Origin: JAWKNZ01 sp041391425
GTDB lineage: Bacteria > Bdellovibrionota_B > Oligoflexia > Oligoflexales > JAWKNZ01
DNA: 64,000 nucleotides
NCBI GenBank assembly: GCA_041391425.1
Contig: JAWKNZ010000016.1
Span: 1-64,000, forward strand
Reading direction: 5' to 3'
This document shows positions 36,208 to 44,972 of the stretch, piece by piece; the first letter of the stretch is position 1; each line of letters begins with the position of its first letter. The notes under the pieces were generated by a model that worked only from the letters and a program-made list of their open reading frames with translations, ran no database searches and had not been told where the DNA came from. The position numbers and the translations under genes were made by a program.

Positions 36208-36957
36208 ATGGATTCGCCTCAAGTAATGATTGTAGATGACTCTCCCCATATAGTGACTGCTATAAAAATGACAGTAGAATCATTAGGCTATGGTGTTGTT
36301 GGAGCCCATGACGGTGAGTCTGCTTTATCTTTTCTAAGATCTCACCCAAGCATACAACTTATTTTTTTAGATATTGGTATGCCTGTTATGGATGGCTTTC
36401 AATTTATTAAAAAGATCAGTAGATTGAAGATTGAGCGTGAGCTTAAAATTTGTTTTATTTCGGGGCGTGGTGAAAAAGAATCTGTAGTGCAGGCAATCCT
36501 TTTAGGAGCTGATGACTATATCGTTAAGCCTATCGACGAACCAATTTTAATTGCAAAGTTACATAAGTTTTTGACAAATGTTGAAAAGAAGGATGGTGGC
36601 TTTGCTAAGCTATCTGTTAACCTCCAAGCTTATATGCAAAATGCTTCTATTAGGCCCGATCTTTATATTACAGTTTTATCAGAGTCCCATTGGCAATGCC
36701 GTTGCAGCGCTAGGCTAAGAGAAAGCGAAATTTTTGAAATTGCAGTTCCTACCCTTGACAGCCTTACTGGAAAAAAAACGCTTTATTATTGCCGTGTCGT
36801 ACATTGTACTAAAAAAAGATTTGGCCTTTACTTGACTCAATTCGAATTAGTTGGTCTTCCAGAGCAAAATGCTATGTCTATCCGTTCGCTTGCTATTAAA
36901 GGAAATTTTATTGGTGATCAGGAAGAAGAGCAGGATGATTCTTTTTCTAAAGAGTGA
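36208..36957 (+). CDS. Response regulator with PilZ-like C-terminal domain
   Basis: A 249-residue protein. The receiver domain has D10/D11, phosphoacceptor D55 (LIFLDIGMP), S85 at the switch position and K107 before proline. About residues 135-235 look like a PilZ-type beta domain, with YITVLSESHWQCRCSAR and FGLYLTQFEL, but the usual RxxxR and DxSxxG motifs for cyclic-di-GMP binding are not evident. Together with the HD-GYP protein it hints at cyclic-di-GMP signalling. No adjacent kinase is visible. Confidence 0.72.
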   Translation: MDSPQVMIVDDSPHIVTAIKMTVESLGYGVVGAHDGESALSFLRSHPSIQLIFLDIGMPVMDGFQFIKKISRLKIERELKICFISGRGEKESVVQAILLGADDYIVKPIDEPILIAKLHKFLTNVEKKDGGFAKLSVNLQAYMQNASIRPDLYITVLSESHWQCRCSARLRESEIFEIAVPTLDSLTGKKTLYYCRVVHCTKKRFGLYLTQFELVGLPEQNAMSIRSLAIKGNFIGDQEEEQDDSFSKE

Positions 36958-36979
36958 TCTTTTATAATATATCCTTATG

Positions 36980-37029
36980 ACTCAGACAAAAAAATATTGC
37001 TGTCAAAATATTATTTTTTTTGTCTGAGT
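36980..37029. terminator. Bidirectional terminator hairpin
   Basis: A perfect arm ACTCAGACAAAAAA and its complement TTTTTTGTCTGAGT around a short AT-rich loop. It lies between convergent genes (36208-36957 and 37079-37468), and its A and T tracts would serve both strands. Confidence 0.85.
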
Positions 37030-37078
37030 GGAATTGAATTTTAGTAGGTGTATTTCGGCGGAATGTGAAATAAGGCAA

Positions 37079-37468
37079 TTACGGAGTAATGAGGTCATGC
37101 AAATGTAGAGTATCCATATATTCTTTTACATCAATCATTTTGCTATTTTTGACCTTAATTAAGAAGTGGTATTGGTTGTTATATTTTTTGCCATTAACAT
37201 GGGTTCCGTGTGAAATTACTTCTGCTGCGACGCTATCGCCTTCCGCAATTGCGCTTACGACTTCCATTTTAAAGCCGGTGGGAAATCCCTTTGTTATTTG
37301 ACTTACGACGACTAAATACTCTGACTTAGTTTTTGTACCAGAAAAAGGCAATGTGCCTGGTACCCACCAAGAGACGTTGTCGTCGACTAACTTGAAAGCC
37401 GCATCGATGTCGCCGTTGGTGACGTTTAAAAAGAATGATTTTACAATTTCTTTATTAGTTTCTAACAT
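37079..37468 (-). CDS. SnoaL-like (NTF2-fold) protein
   Basis: A 129-residue cone-shaped alpha-beta domain of the nuclear transport factor 2/ketosteroid isomerase superfamily. The pattern VKSFFLNVTNGDIDAAFKLVDDNVSWWVPG with later KYNNQYHFLIKVKN and KEYMDTLHL is typical of SnoaL-like polyketide cyclase or isomerase relatives. Catalytic specificity is unknown. It is divergent from the Crp/Fnr remnant, whose DNA begins 24 bp away. Confidence 0.82.
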   Translation of the reverse strand: MLETNKEIVKSFFLNVTNGDIDAAFKLVDDNVSWWVPGTLPFSGTKTKSEYLVVVSQITKGFPTGFKMEVVSAIAEGDSVAAEVISHGTHVNGKKYNNQYHFLIKVKNSKMIDVKEYMDTLHLHDLITP

Positions 37469-37491
37469 TTGAAGGGATTAAATTTCGAAAG

Positions 37492-37722
37492 TTGTTTAAA
37501 CGTCATCCGTGCTGGATTGATTTGGGGCGGATTTTGGCTGAAAAATATATGATCAATCGTGATAGTAGAGAAAAAACGTTGTTAATCGAAAGTGCAGCTG
37601 AAAGATATCAAAGTTTTTTACAACAGCATGCCTCACTAAAAGACCGTTTATTAGAATATGATATTGCATCGTATCTGGGGATTAACCCAGCGACGTTAAG
37701 TCGTATTAAACGGAAACAATAA
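37492..37722 (+). pseudogene. Truncated Crp/Fnr-family regulator (HTH end only)
   Basis: The 76 codons match the C-terminal end of Crp/Fnr regulators: a helical segment with LGRILAEKYMINRDSREKTLL, then the recognition helix DIASYLGINPATLSRIKRK. The cyclic-nucleotide-binding N-terminal domain (about 140 residues) is missing, and the frame opens into the promoter and antisense of the SnoaL gene. The only start is a TTG with no binding site. I read it as a deletion remnant. Confidence 0.65.
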
Positions 37723-37930
37723 ATCCACCAGATTTGATGAAGCATTCGCAAGTAGGCCGACCTTTATTTTGCTACGGTCTACATTCGGCTATATTACAGA
37801 CGATTTAGTTAATACAAGGTATTGATAATATTAGAAAATATTAGATATTTTAATATGGTCTAAATATTTGAGATATTTGTGACGATAAGCGTCCATATGG
37901 AGTTTTAATATCAATCGCTTAGGAGTGCAT

Positions 37931-39412
37931 ATGCGCTTATTTGGATATAACTTTGTAGTACTATTGGCTCTAGTTGGCAGTTTGTCAATTATTTCGTGCT
38001 CAGAGAGCAAGGTTAAAAAAGCAAGTAGTAGGCAAAAATATGATGCGTCGTCATCTGGAGAGAAGAGTGGTGATGCTGTTGCTGACTCTAGTGATTGTAG
38101 TAATAAAAATGAGGCAGGTGAATGCCTTGATGAGCCATCAATTGTTAAGGAAGTGGCTGATATAGACTGTACAGATCAGCAGCTTACTGCTGATGAACAG
38201 GAAATGTGTCAAGAGGAAAAGGATAAAGGCGTTTTTTGTGATGTGGCAAATGGGTATGTTAATGAAAATGGCGAATGCAAAAAAGTAAGCTGTGATAGCA
38301 CATTAGATAAGACTTCTTGTAAGGTCGCTCTAGGCGGTGGTGAAGGAATGTATGAACGTAGCTGTGTGAATGATGCATGGCAAGATGATACCAGTAGCTG
38401 TGTATTGTCGAAGTGTAGCGATACAAACTATGTACTAAATACTCTTGTCAACACTTGCGATAAAATTGAAATCTGTGACACTGATGCTGGCTTTGAAATG
38501 ATTGATGGAAAATGTGTGAAAGTAATCTGCGATACCTCGGTACCACGTACTAGCTGTAGTGTTTCGACCGGAGGAGGGATTGGTGAGGTCCCGCGTTCTT
38601 GTGTACAGGGTGAGTGGGTCAATGATCAAAAGGCATGCCTTCTGACTAAATGTAATGATGATAAATATTCTTTAAGTGTAGCCACAAATAGCTGCGATTT
38701 GAAGCCATTGGTACTGACAGTCTCTACCTTTGAAAATGGGCCTTCCAAGAGTACATTTGCTCCTTATGAGCCGGTTTATTTTAAACTTGAGAATGCTTTT
38801 GAGGCTGCTGAATTATGCATTACAATGGAAAATGATCTACCAGCTTGTGCTAGTGATGGGCCAGGATGGGAATATTCCTTGGATAATAGTTCAGGATATT
38901 ACAAAGTTGGTACAACTTATAAGTCGTCCCCTTGGTTTAGTGCATATTCCACCCCCGCAAGCCAGCGTTACATAATTTTTGCCCGACTTGTAAATCGCAA
39001 AGAAACGACTGTATATGTCAATGCAGCAATTGCTAAGGCTATTATGCCGGTCGCGAGTGCATCACTTACTGCTAGTGGTAGTTCCGTCGTGACTGTGGAT
39101 AGTAGAAGAGCTTTTTATGTGCGCGGAGATAATTTAGGTTATGAGTCGATAAAAGCTGGTATGGATACAGGTGAGAAGAACGCTGCTGTTTGCTTTGCTG
39201 TAGAAGGGGATGCTAAGTGTGATAATCTTCTCAACTTTACCGATCTAAGTATAGATGCCTCTTGGAGCTATGATCTCAGTTATGCCGGTGGCAAAGGTCG
39301 ATGGACTGGAAAATTTGAAGCTAATACTGTTCCCCCCGGAATTTATAAAGTTTATTTTTATAATAAACGTCATAATGTTAAGAGTACTTTACTTAAAGTA
39401 ACCGTAAAATAG
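37931..39412 (+). CDS. Cysteine-rich lipoprotein with two internal repeats
   Basis: About 493 residues. AGGAG five bases before the ATG at 37931 fixes the start; an upstream GTG at 37925 lies within it. The lipobox is IISC. Two related modules of roughly 75 residues follow (about 120-190 and 195-260). Each contains a CDxx...TSC, GGG, RSCV, W and C-L-KC pattern likely to form disulfides. The C-terminal half has beta-rich repeats with no known family. A surface or matrix role is inferred. Confidence 0.6.
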   Translation: MRLFGYNFVVLLALVGSLSIISCSESKVKKASSRQKYDASSSGEKSGDAVADSSDCSNKNEAGECLDEPSIVKEVADIDCTDQQLTADEQEMCQEEKDKGVFCDVANGYVNENGECKKVSCDSTLDKTSCKVALGGGEGMYERSCVNDAWQDDTSSCVLSKCSDTNYVLNTLVNTCDKIEICDTDAGFEMIDGKCVKVICDTSVPRTSCSVSTGGGIGEVPRSCVQGEWVNDQKACLLTKCNDDKYSLSVATNSCDLKPLVLTVSTFENGPSKSTFAPYEPVYFKLENAFEAAELCITMENDLPACASDGPGWEYSLDNSSGYYKVGTTYKSSPWFSAYSTPASQRYIIFARLVNRKETTVYVNAAIAKAIMPVASASLTASGSSVVTVDSRRAFYVRGDNLGYESIKAGMDTGEKNAAVCFAVEGDAKCDNLLNFTDLSIDASWSYDLSYAGGKGRWTGKFEANTVPPGIYKVYFYNKRHNVKSTLLKVTVK

Positions 39413-39506
39413 CCTTGAAACTTGGTATTTGTCCTTGATATACTCTGCTCCAGATAAATTCAATAGAATTGCTGGAGCATATGACTGATATCTTTTCTAC
39501 GGAAAT

Positions 39507-39671
39507 GTAACTATTCAGCGTATTTTTTATCTGATCGATTCAAAGCCTTGACTGCCCGTCATCCTGAGAGAAGCGAAGGATCTCGAAATTGCGAAATAGA
39601 TCCTTCGCTTCTCTCAGGATGACGATGTATCAAGCGACATATTGAAGGGAAAAGATACGCTGAATAGTTAC
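39507..39671 (+). mobile_element. MITE-B copy 2, IS66-like ends
   Basis: A 165-bp element nearly identical to the copy at 8509. Both ends begin GTAACTATTCAGCGTAT. Its central hairpin differs from copy 1 by a base on one arm and the complementary base on the other. The flanks (left ACGGAAAT, right GAAATTAT) share only GAAAT and not a clean octamer, so the duplication has decayed or was lost. Confidence 0.8.
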
Positions 39672-39871
39672 GAAATTATTTTTTCATAAATTGCAATACC
39701 CTTGCCTTTCTCATGCCTTGAACCTCTCATGCCTTGGCTCTCTCATTATGGCTATAGTCAGATAGAATGGTTGCAGCTCAGATAGTGAGTGATTTTTATG
39801 AGTTGCCGAGATTTCTGGCTGAGAATAATAGTCGAATCCTATTTGCTCAAGCATAAAATATAAAAATATTG

Positions 39872-39896
39872 AACGTTATATCAAAAACATAACGTT
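39872..39896. promoter_or_regulatory. Operator-like inverted repeat
   Basis: AACGTTAT and ATAACGTT in perfect opposition with a 9-base spacer, 143 bp before the start of the sulfatase-modifying-type lipoprotein gene. There is no T tract, so a terminator is unlikely. Confidence 0.35.
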
Positions 39897-40038
39897 TCAT
39901 AAGCATCGATTAATCTTTAGGTAAATTTAGGCATGATGTTTTTGTAACAGTCTAAAATAATTGATTTGAAATATTTTATTTAACTTTTCTTAAATTCAGC
40001 CGATCACTTCGTTGCGGTTTTATTAGAGGAGTCCGCAA

Positions 40039-41538
40039 GTGCAAGAACAAAATCCAGAAAAAACAAATACTAACTTTTCTAAAAAACTTATATTTAGAAA
40101 AGGAACGCGTTATTTCATGACACCGCTCTTTTGTAGATTGAAGAATGTGGTGTTGATTAGAATTTTATTGGCAAGCACAATTGCGTCTTGTTCAGGTGGA
40201 GCGTTTGGTCCAGAAAGCATGCTTAATCAAGGAAAGAAAAATTCCTCAGATTCAGAGGCGAATCAATTGCCGGAAGGAGACACGCAAAAGCCAGAAGAAC
40301 AGGGAGATGAACCGGAAATTACCGAACCAATTTGGATTAATGGTGTTCTATTAACCTGTAATTGGCGTGGTGTCGAAGGGGAGCATGGAGTGGTTGTCGG
40401 TTGCGAGGCTCATAAAAATGATGCATTTATCGCCAAAGAGCGTGAGCAAATTATAAATTTTGACTGGAATATTGTTGATGTGCAAAGAGCCAATGTAAAG
40501 CATCTTTCTGAAGAAGTTGATCCGCAAAATCCAAATTTTGTCGAATTTGTTATCGACAGCTCGACTATAGCCGAAAGTCAGATAAGTGTTAAAATTAGTT
40601 CAAATGATAGTGAAGCCACTTTGTTGCTACCTTTTAAGGATGGGTTAGTTGGTTTTGAAGATGGGAGTTTAGAGCAGTGCTTTGCTAATGAGAATATGAC
40701 AGCAAGTGAATGTATGATCGCAGCCGGACTTATGAGTCGGCAAGGTGAGGTCTTAGATCTAACTTGTCCAGATGGTTATGTGCTGATACAGCCGTCTCCT
40801 GATGTTGGTACATATAAAGAATTTTGCGTGGCGAAATTTGAAATGAGCAAAGATTTGACTAGTGGAAAAGCTATAAGCCAGCCTGGTAATTTACCTTGGA
40901 CATCTATTAACCAGGCAAATGCGAAAGCGGCTTGTACAGACTTGGGGTCTAATTACAAATTAATTGCAAATGAACAGTGGATGACAGTCGCACGTGCGGT
41001 TGAGAAAAATCCTAAAAATTGGGATTCTGCAAATGATGCGACTAAGCAACTGCCACAAGGAAATATTTTAAATAATGAAAAATTACCAGCTGGAGACGAC
41101 TTCAGCCCTTGTAGTGGTCTTGATAGCTGTATAGCATCAGAGTGGACGGCAGTAAAAAGGACTATGGAGTTAGCAGATGGTCAAGTTATCTGGGATCTTG
41201 TCGGCAATGTTGCCGAATGGGTAGATTGGAATCCAGGCCTTGGTCGAGCACTAACACCTGGGTCGCTTTTAAATCCAGATGGATTTTATGAAATCAAAGA
41301 CTCTACTGATGGCGTAAATATGCTTGGAAATACCTTCCGACCAGAAAATTTAGGCTTATCCCATAATCAAAATAAAATTGGAAAGTATAGTTCTGGTATG
41401 TTGGCTATAGAAGGCGCAGCTCTGCGTGGAGGTGGGTATCGAGATACTAATTCTGCTGGCCCGTATTTTTTAAGCTTTAATTTTACTTATCTTACTGCTA
41501 ACGACAATATTGGTTTTCGTTGTATTTATAGTCCTTAG
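40039..41538 (+). CDS. Lipoprotein with formylglycine-generating-enzyme-like domain
   Basis: A 499-residue protein starting with GTG after GAGGAG (seven bases). A hydrophobic leader ends in the lipobox IASC at about residue 54, so the N-terminal stretch before it is unusually long; a later ATG at 40117 is possible. The C-terminal half resembles the FGE/sulfatase-modifying fold: FEMSKD, YKLIANEQWMTVAR, LVGNVAEWVDW, ALRGGGYRD and NIGFRC. The two catalytic cysteines of true FGE cannot be assigned, so enzyme activity is doubtful. Many such lipoproteins act in envelope processes. Confidence 0.6.
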   Translation: MQEQNPEKTNTNFSKKLIFRKGTRYFMTPLFCRLKNVVLIRILLASTIASCSGGAFGPESMLNQGKKNSSDSEANQLPEGDTQKPEEQGDEPEITEPIWINGVLLTCNWRGVEGEHGVVVGCEAHKNDAFIAKEREQIINFDWNIVDVQRANVKHLSEEVDPQNPNFVEFVIDSSTIAESQISVKISSNDSEATLLLPFKDGLVGFEDGSLEQCFANENMTASECMIAAGLMSRQGEVLDLTCPDGYVLIQPSPDVGTYKEFCVAKFEMSKDLTSGKAISQPGNLPWTSINQANAKAACTDLGSNYKLIANEQWMTVARAVEKNPKNWDSANDATKQLPQGNILNNEKLPAGDDFSPCSGLDSCIASEWTAVKRTMELADGQVIWDLVGNVAEWVDWNPGLGRALTPGSLLNPDGFYEIKDSTDGVNMLGNTFRPENLGLSHNQNKIGKYSSGMLAIEGAALRGGGYRDTNSAGPYFLSFNFTYLTANDNIGFRCIYSP

Positions 41539-41595
41539 CAGTTGTCAGATTCTTCTGCTATAAATGTATTATCGGTACACTATGCGTTATATAAC

Positions 41596-41757
41596 CCGGA
41601 TCCGAATTTCTAGCCGGTTGCATCGTTGCTTCGTCGTCAGGAAATCTTCATGTACCAACATGTACACTGCGGTTTCCCTCCTCCTCGCGGCTAGCACCCG
41701 GCTAGAACTTCGACTCCGGTGAAAATACTACAGTTTTTCAAAAATTTCAGATCCCGC
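41596..41757 (+). mobile_element. MITE-A copy 3
   Basis: A 162-bp copy beginning CCGGATCCGAATTTC and ending AGATCCCG. ATATAAC occurs on both sides (41589-41595 and 41758-41764) as the target duplication. It lies between the convergent lipoprotein and bioA genes, where it may also act as a transcription barrier. Confidence 0.85.
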
Positions 41758-41823
41758 ATATAACTTGGCGTTAATGCTTCTTATCCATTAGAAAATAATA
41801 CATTCTTGAGATTGTACCAATAT

Positions 41824-43143
41824 TTATCGAGCTTCTTTGTGTAGTTCTTGCAAGGTGTGAGAAATTTGCGTTAAAGCGTACGTGCATTCATCTTTTGATA
41901 TTGTTAATGGAGGTACGAAGTAGACCGTGTTTCCGAGGGTGCGGAGCATGAGCCCGTTCTTAAGAGCAATTCTAGTGAAGTTGTTCGCTCGATGTGAAAA
42001 ATAATCGCCAAAACCAGAGCCTGGGAGTTCGAAGGCTAAAATGGCACCAATACACCGGGGATTCTCTAAATTTAATTTTTTACCTTCACTCGAAAGCCAA
42101 GATGAAAAATGTTTTTCAATATCTTGGGATTTTTCTATTAGATTTTCATTATGAACGATATCTAATGTAGCGAGAGCAGCACTGCAAGAAATTGGATTGG
42201 CAGTATAAGAATGTCCATGTAACAATGCTTTGGTTTTTGACTCATCTAAAAAGTGCTCGAAGATGCCATCGTGAGTAAGAGTTAAGGCTAAAGGCAGATT
42301 GCCGCCTGTTAAGCCTTTAGCGATGCAAACTATGTCTGGCTTGAGGCTCGCCCGTTTAAAAGCGAAAGAGGCTCCTACTCTTCCTAAACCAGTGAAAACT
42401 TCATCAAATATTAATGGCAGATCGAATTGATTAGCCATTTTCTGCACTGCCTCTAAAAAAGAAAAGGGCTGTACAAGCATACCGCCAGCTCCCTGAACTA
42501 GAGGCTCAATGATAATGCCTGCTAACTCGTTATGGTGTTTCTCTAACAATGCTTTTAGATCTGCTATTTTGTCTTTTAGATCGAGTTCGCCATTTGGACA
42601 ATAAACTGATTTATGCATAGTTGCAGGTTCTGCCCAGATAGTTTCAAAAAGCAGAGGTTTGAACATCCCATGAAATCCATCAGATTTACCGACGGACATT
42701 GCACCTAGAGTGTCTCCGTGATAGCTTCCTTTAAATCCAAGAAATTTTGTACGCCCAAGTTCGCCACGATTGACAAATTTTTGAAAGGCCATTTTTAGGC
42801 CGACTTCAACAGCTGTTGAACCGTTATCAGAAAAGAAGACTTTGCTAAGATGGCTGTCGGCTAATGTGATAATTTTTTTCGCTAAATATATAGCTGGTGC
42901 GTGAGTGGCGCCGGCAAATATGACATGATCCAACTCTTGTTGCTGCTTTTTTATTGCAGCAGCGATTTCAGGACGTCCATGACCTATGGTGTTGACCCAC
43001 CAGGATGAAGAGCCATCGATGATTTTTCTACCATCTTCTAGCTCAAGGAAAATACCTTTTGCTTTTTTTAATAGAAGAGGAGGAGATTGGCGAAAGTGCT
43101 GGGTATATGGATGCCAACAGTGTTTTTTATCTGTAAGCAGCAT
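41824..43143 (-). CDS. bioA: Adenosylmethionine-8-amino-7-oxononanoate aminotransferase
   Basis: PLP enzyme converting 7-keto-8-aminopelargonate to 7,8-diaminopelargonate in biotin synthesis, with S-adenosylmethionine as amino donor. The family motifs KHCWHPYTQH at the start, SSWWVNTIGHGRP, LIFDEVFTGLGR and the lysine site in CIAKGLTGGNLPLA are present. The length of 439 residues is normal. The frame continues upstream without a stop into the end of the bioD sequence, so it may in fact be the second half of a BioD-BioA fusion. Confidence 0.93.
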   Translation of the reverse strand: MLLTDKKHCWHPYTQHFRQSPPLLLKKAKGIFLELEDGRKIIDGSSSWWVNTIGHGRPEIAAAIKKQQQELDHVIFAGATHAPAIYLAKKIITLADSHLSKVFFSDNGSTAVEVGLKMAFQKFVNRGELGRTKFLGFKGSYHGDTLGAMSVGKSDGFHGMFKPLLFETIWAEPATMHKSVYCPNGELDLKDKIADLKALLEKHHNELAGIIIEPLVQGAGGMLVQPFSFLEAVQKMANQFDLPLIFDEVFTGLGRVGASFAFKRASLKPDIVCIAKGLTGGNLPLALTLTHDGIFEHFLDESKTKALLHGHSYTANPISCSAALATLDIVHNENLIEKSQDIEKHFSSWLSSEGKKLNLENPRCIGAILAFELPGSGFGDYFSHRANNFTRIALKNGLMLRTLGNTVYFVPPLTISKDECTYALTQISHTLQELHKEAR

Positions 43144-43903
43144 TTCTTCGCTGTTACTGCTAGAGTCTCTTAATTTATCTAACTGCGTAAAGCAAAATGA
43201 AGCGAGGCTTTTTCCTTCATTTTGTAGTTCGGCGAGCCCATCTGGAGGTAGCTCCTTGAAAGAGAAAATAGGTATACCTCTATGTAATTTGAATGCTTTC
43301 TAAGTTCTTGGGATTGTCTCCTCCACTTAGTATAATGCCGGCAATATTAAGCCCTCAGCTTGCAGGAGCTTAATACTTAAAGACGTATGATTGATGACGC
43401 CGAGTTTATTTCTGGCTACTAAAATAGTTGGAATATCGGTGGTGCGAAGGTAGTCGATCCAAGTTTCACCATGCTCATTGATGGGAACTTGCAGACCCCC
43501 GCACCTTCAATTACTAGAAAGCTATCTTCTGGAGTTGTTGTTAATATTTTAAAAAATTCACTGCAAAGAGTTGAAAGCTGTGGAGAGGGAGATTTTTCTA
43601 ATTCTGCAGCTTGATCAGGGGAAAGTGGAGCTTGGTATTGATAGCAACTGGGTATATGCTTGAGGCCTTCGATTTTTTTTTGTACTTCTTTGAGATCATA
43701 ATTCGCACCCCCTGATTGAATGGGCTTGTGATAAATAGGGGTTAGATGAGGCGCATTTTGTTTAATACCATAAATTAAGGCAGATGCAATTAGTGTCTTT
43801 CCTACGTCAGTATCGGTTCCGGTTATAAAGAGGGATCTTCTCTTTGCGCCTTTATATCCTGCTTATTTGTCGGCTTTTTTGTGCTTTGTTCAGATGAATG
43901 CAT
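43144..43903 (-). pseudogene. bioD: Dethiobiotin synthetase, frame-disrupted
   Basis: BioD closes the ureido ring of dethiobiotin using CO2 and ATP. Across frames one reads the P-loop GTDTDVGKT, KPIQSGG, then EGAGG with LQVPINEHGE, NKLGVINHT and GIPIFSFKELP. Four breaks are all missing bases: near 43851 (A3), 43496 (G5), 43347 (A2) and 43288 (A3, two missing). Restored, it is about 255 residues starting at an ATG at 43903, overlapping the restored end of pgpA. The repaired C-terminus is in frame with bioA with no stop between. Confidence 0.7.
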
Positions 43904-43985
43904 AGATTACTCCCATGATGCAAGCACTTGTTATGCCAGCAATAATATCATCTAAAAGGGTTCCCAAGCTCCATGAACTTTTTTG

Positions 43986-44414
43986 TCAACCCAACCGATA
44001 GCTAGGGTTTCCATATATCAAAAATCCTAAAGAGGAGAAACTAAGAAATAGGTTTAAAAAATTAGGTGCGAAGATAACGCAGGCAATGGCTTGGCCTATG
44101 ACCTCATCACTGACAATACGTTTGTCATCATGACTTTTCCAAATTCTTTCAGTCTCTTTAATGCTCCAGTAAGCGATAGCAGATAAAATAGCAAAAGAGA
44201 TAAGCAGTATGATGATACTTTCTCCACCTAGCGGATTGTGTCTTTCCGATGAGAAGAAATTTGCTATGCCAATATGAAGAAGGGCGCCTAAAACTAAGCC
44301 AGGAAGGGAGCCAAAGGTGCCAGGAGCTTTTGGTATAAAACCAATGCCGCATGCTGTTGCAATAATAATGGCAGGTGATATTCTTTTATCATCACTTCTA
44401 AATATGTCACTCAT
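43986..44414 (-). CDS. pgpA: Phosphatidylglycerophosphatase A (3' end frame-shifted)
   Basis: An inner-membrane phosphatase making phosphatidylglycerol from its phosphate. PKAPGTFGSLPG and the SDEVIGQAIA motif identify it. The called frame ends early and loses the family's FDIWKP and DDIIAG motifs. Adding one base to each of TTT (about 44029), CCC (44005) and GGG (43963) restores FRIFDIWKP, WVDKKVHGAWGT and LLDDIIAGITSA and carries the gene to a stop at 43890 (about 175 residues). Its ATG overlaps the carrier-protein stop by 4 bp. Confidence 0.75.
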   Translation of the reverse strand: MSDIFRSDDKRISPAIIIATACGIGFIPKAPGTFGSLPGLVLGALLHIGIANFFSSERHNPLGGESIIILLISFAILSAIAYWSIKETERIWKSHDDKRIVSDEVIGQAIACVIFAPNFLNLFLSFSSLGFLIYGNPSYRLG

Positions 44415-44962
44415 TTTATTTTAGCCAATAAGTCATTTACGTTGACTTGGTCTCCTTCGTTTATTTTTATCTCACTTAGGATTCCCGCGATTGGGGCTAT
44501 TATTTTATTTTCCATTTTCATTGCTTCGATTACGAAAAGAAGTGAACCAGCCGAGACTTGCTGATCATTCTTTGCTAAGACTTGCAATACTTTGCCAGTC
44601 ATGGGGGAGCGAAGTTTAGCTCCTTTTGCTTGCGCTGCTTTGTCTCGATTATCTTGACCAAAAACATAGCGTCCCACTTTACTATGAAGGACAAAAGGAG
44701 ATCTGGTAGAAAATTCAATATCGATCTCGTGTTTGCCACTATCAATATTTTCTCTTAAATTCAAATAGCGTAAAGGCAAGGGACGTTCATATTTTTTGCC
44801 ACTTGCCGCCTCTTCTATAAGGTAAAATGTGTTGGTATGCTTTTGCCAGCGAATGTGGATGACTTTACCATCAATAGTTGCTTGAAACGGCAAGTCATCA
44901 GAAATACAGCTAGGTAGATTTAATTTGATATTTTCATTTTTAATATTTACTTGCCACTGCAT
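44411..44962 (-). CDS. Biotin carboxyl carrier protein of an acyl-CoA carboxylase
   Basis: A 183-residue protein. The N-terminal 100 residues form a linker region, and the C-terminal biotinyl domain (about 115-183) carries the biotinylation lysine in IEAMKMENKI, with APIAG and GDQVNVNDLLAKI after it. Biotin on this lysine is carboxylated by the adjacent biotin carboxylase and donates CO2 to acyl-CoA. AGGGA precedes the ATG. It is co-transcribed with the carboxylase genes and its stop overlaps pgpA. Confidence 0.9.
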   Translation of the reverse strand: MQWQVNIKNENIKLNLPSCISDDLPFQATIDGKVIHIRWQKHTNTFYLIEEAASGKKYERPLPLRYLNLRENIDSGKHEIDIEFSTRSPFVLHSKVGRYVFGQDNRDKAAQAKGAKLRSPMTGKVLQVLAKNDQQVSAGSLLFVIEAMKMENKIIAPIAGILSEIKINEGDQVNVNDLLAKIK

Positions 44963-44972
44963 ATAAAAATCC

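Larger units (their letters stand above)
39413..40038. other. Intergenic region with MITE-B copy and an inverted repeat
   Basis: Includes MITE-B copy 2 (39507-39671), a short direct repeat CTCATGCCTTG repeated once at about 39710-39735, and the inverted repeat at 39872-39896. It should contain the promoter for the gene at 40039. No gene is supported. Confidence 0.5.

Noticed and set aside
37492..37722. Complete small HTH regulator
   Set aside because: The sequence matches only the final part of Crp/Fnr proteins, with no proper start, so it is treated as a remnant.
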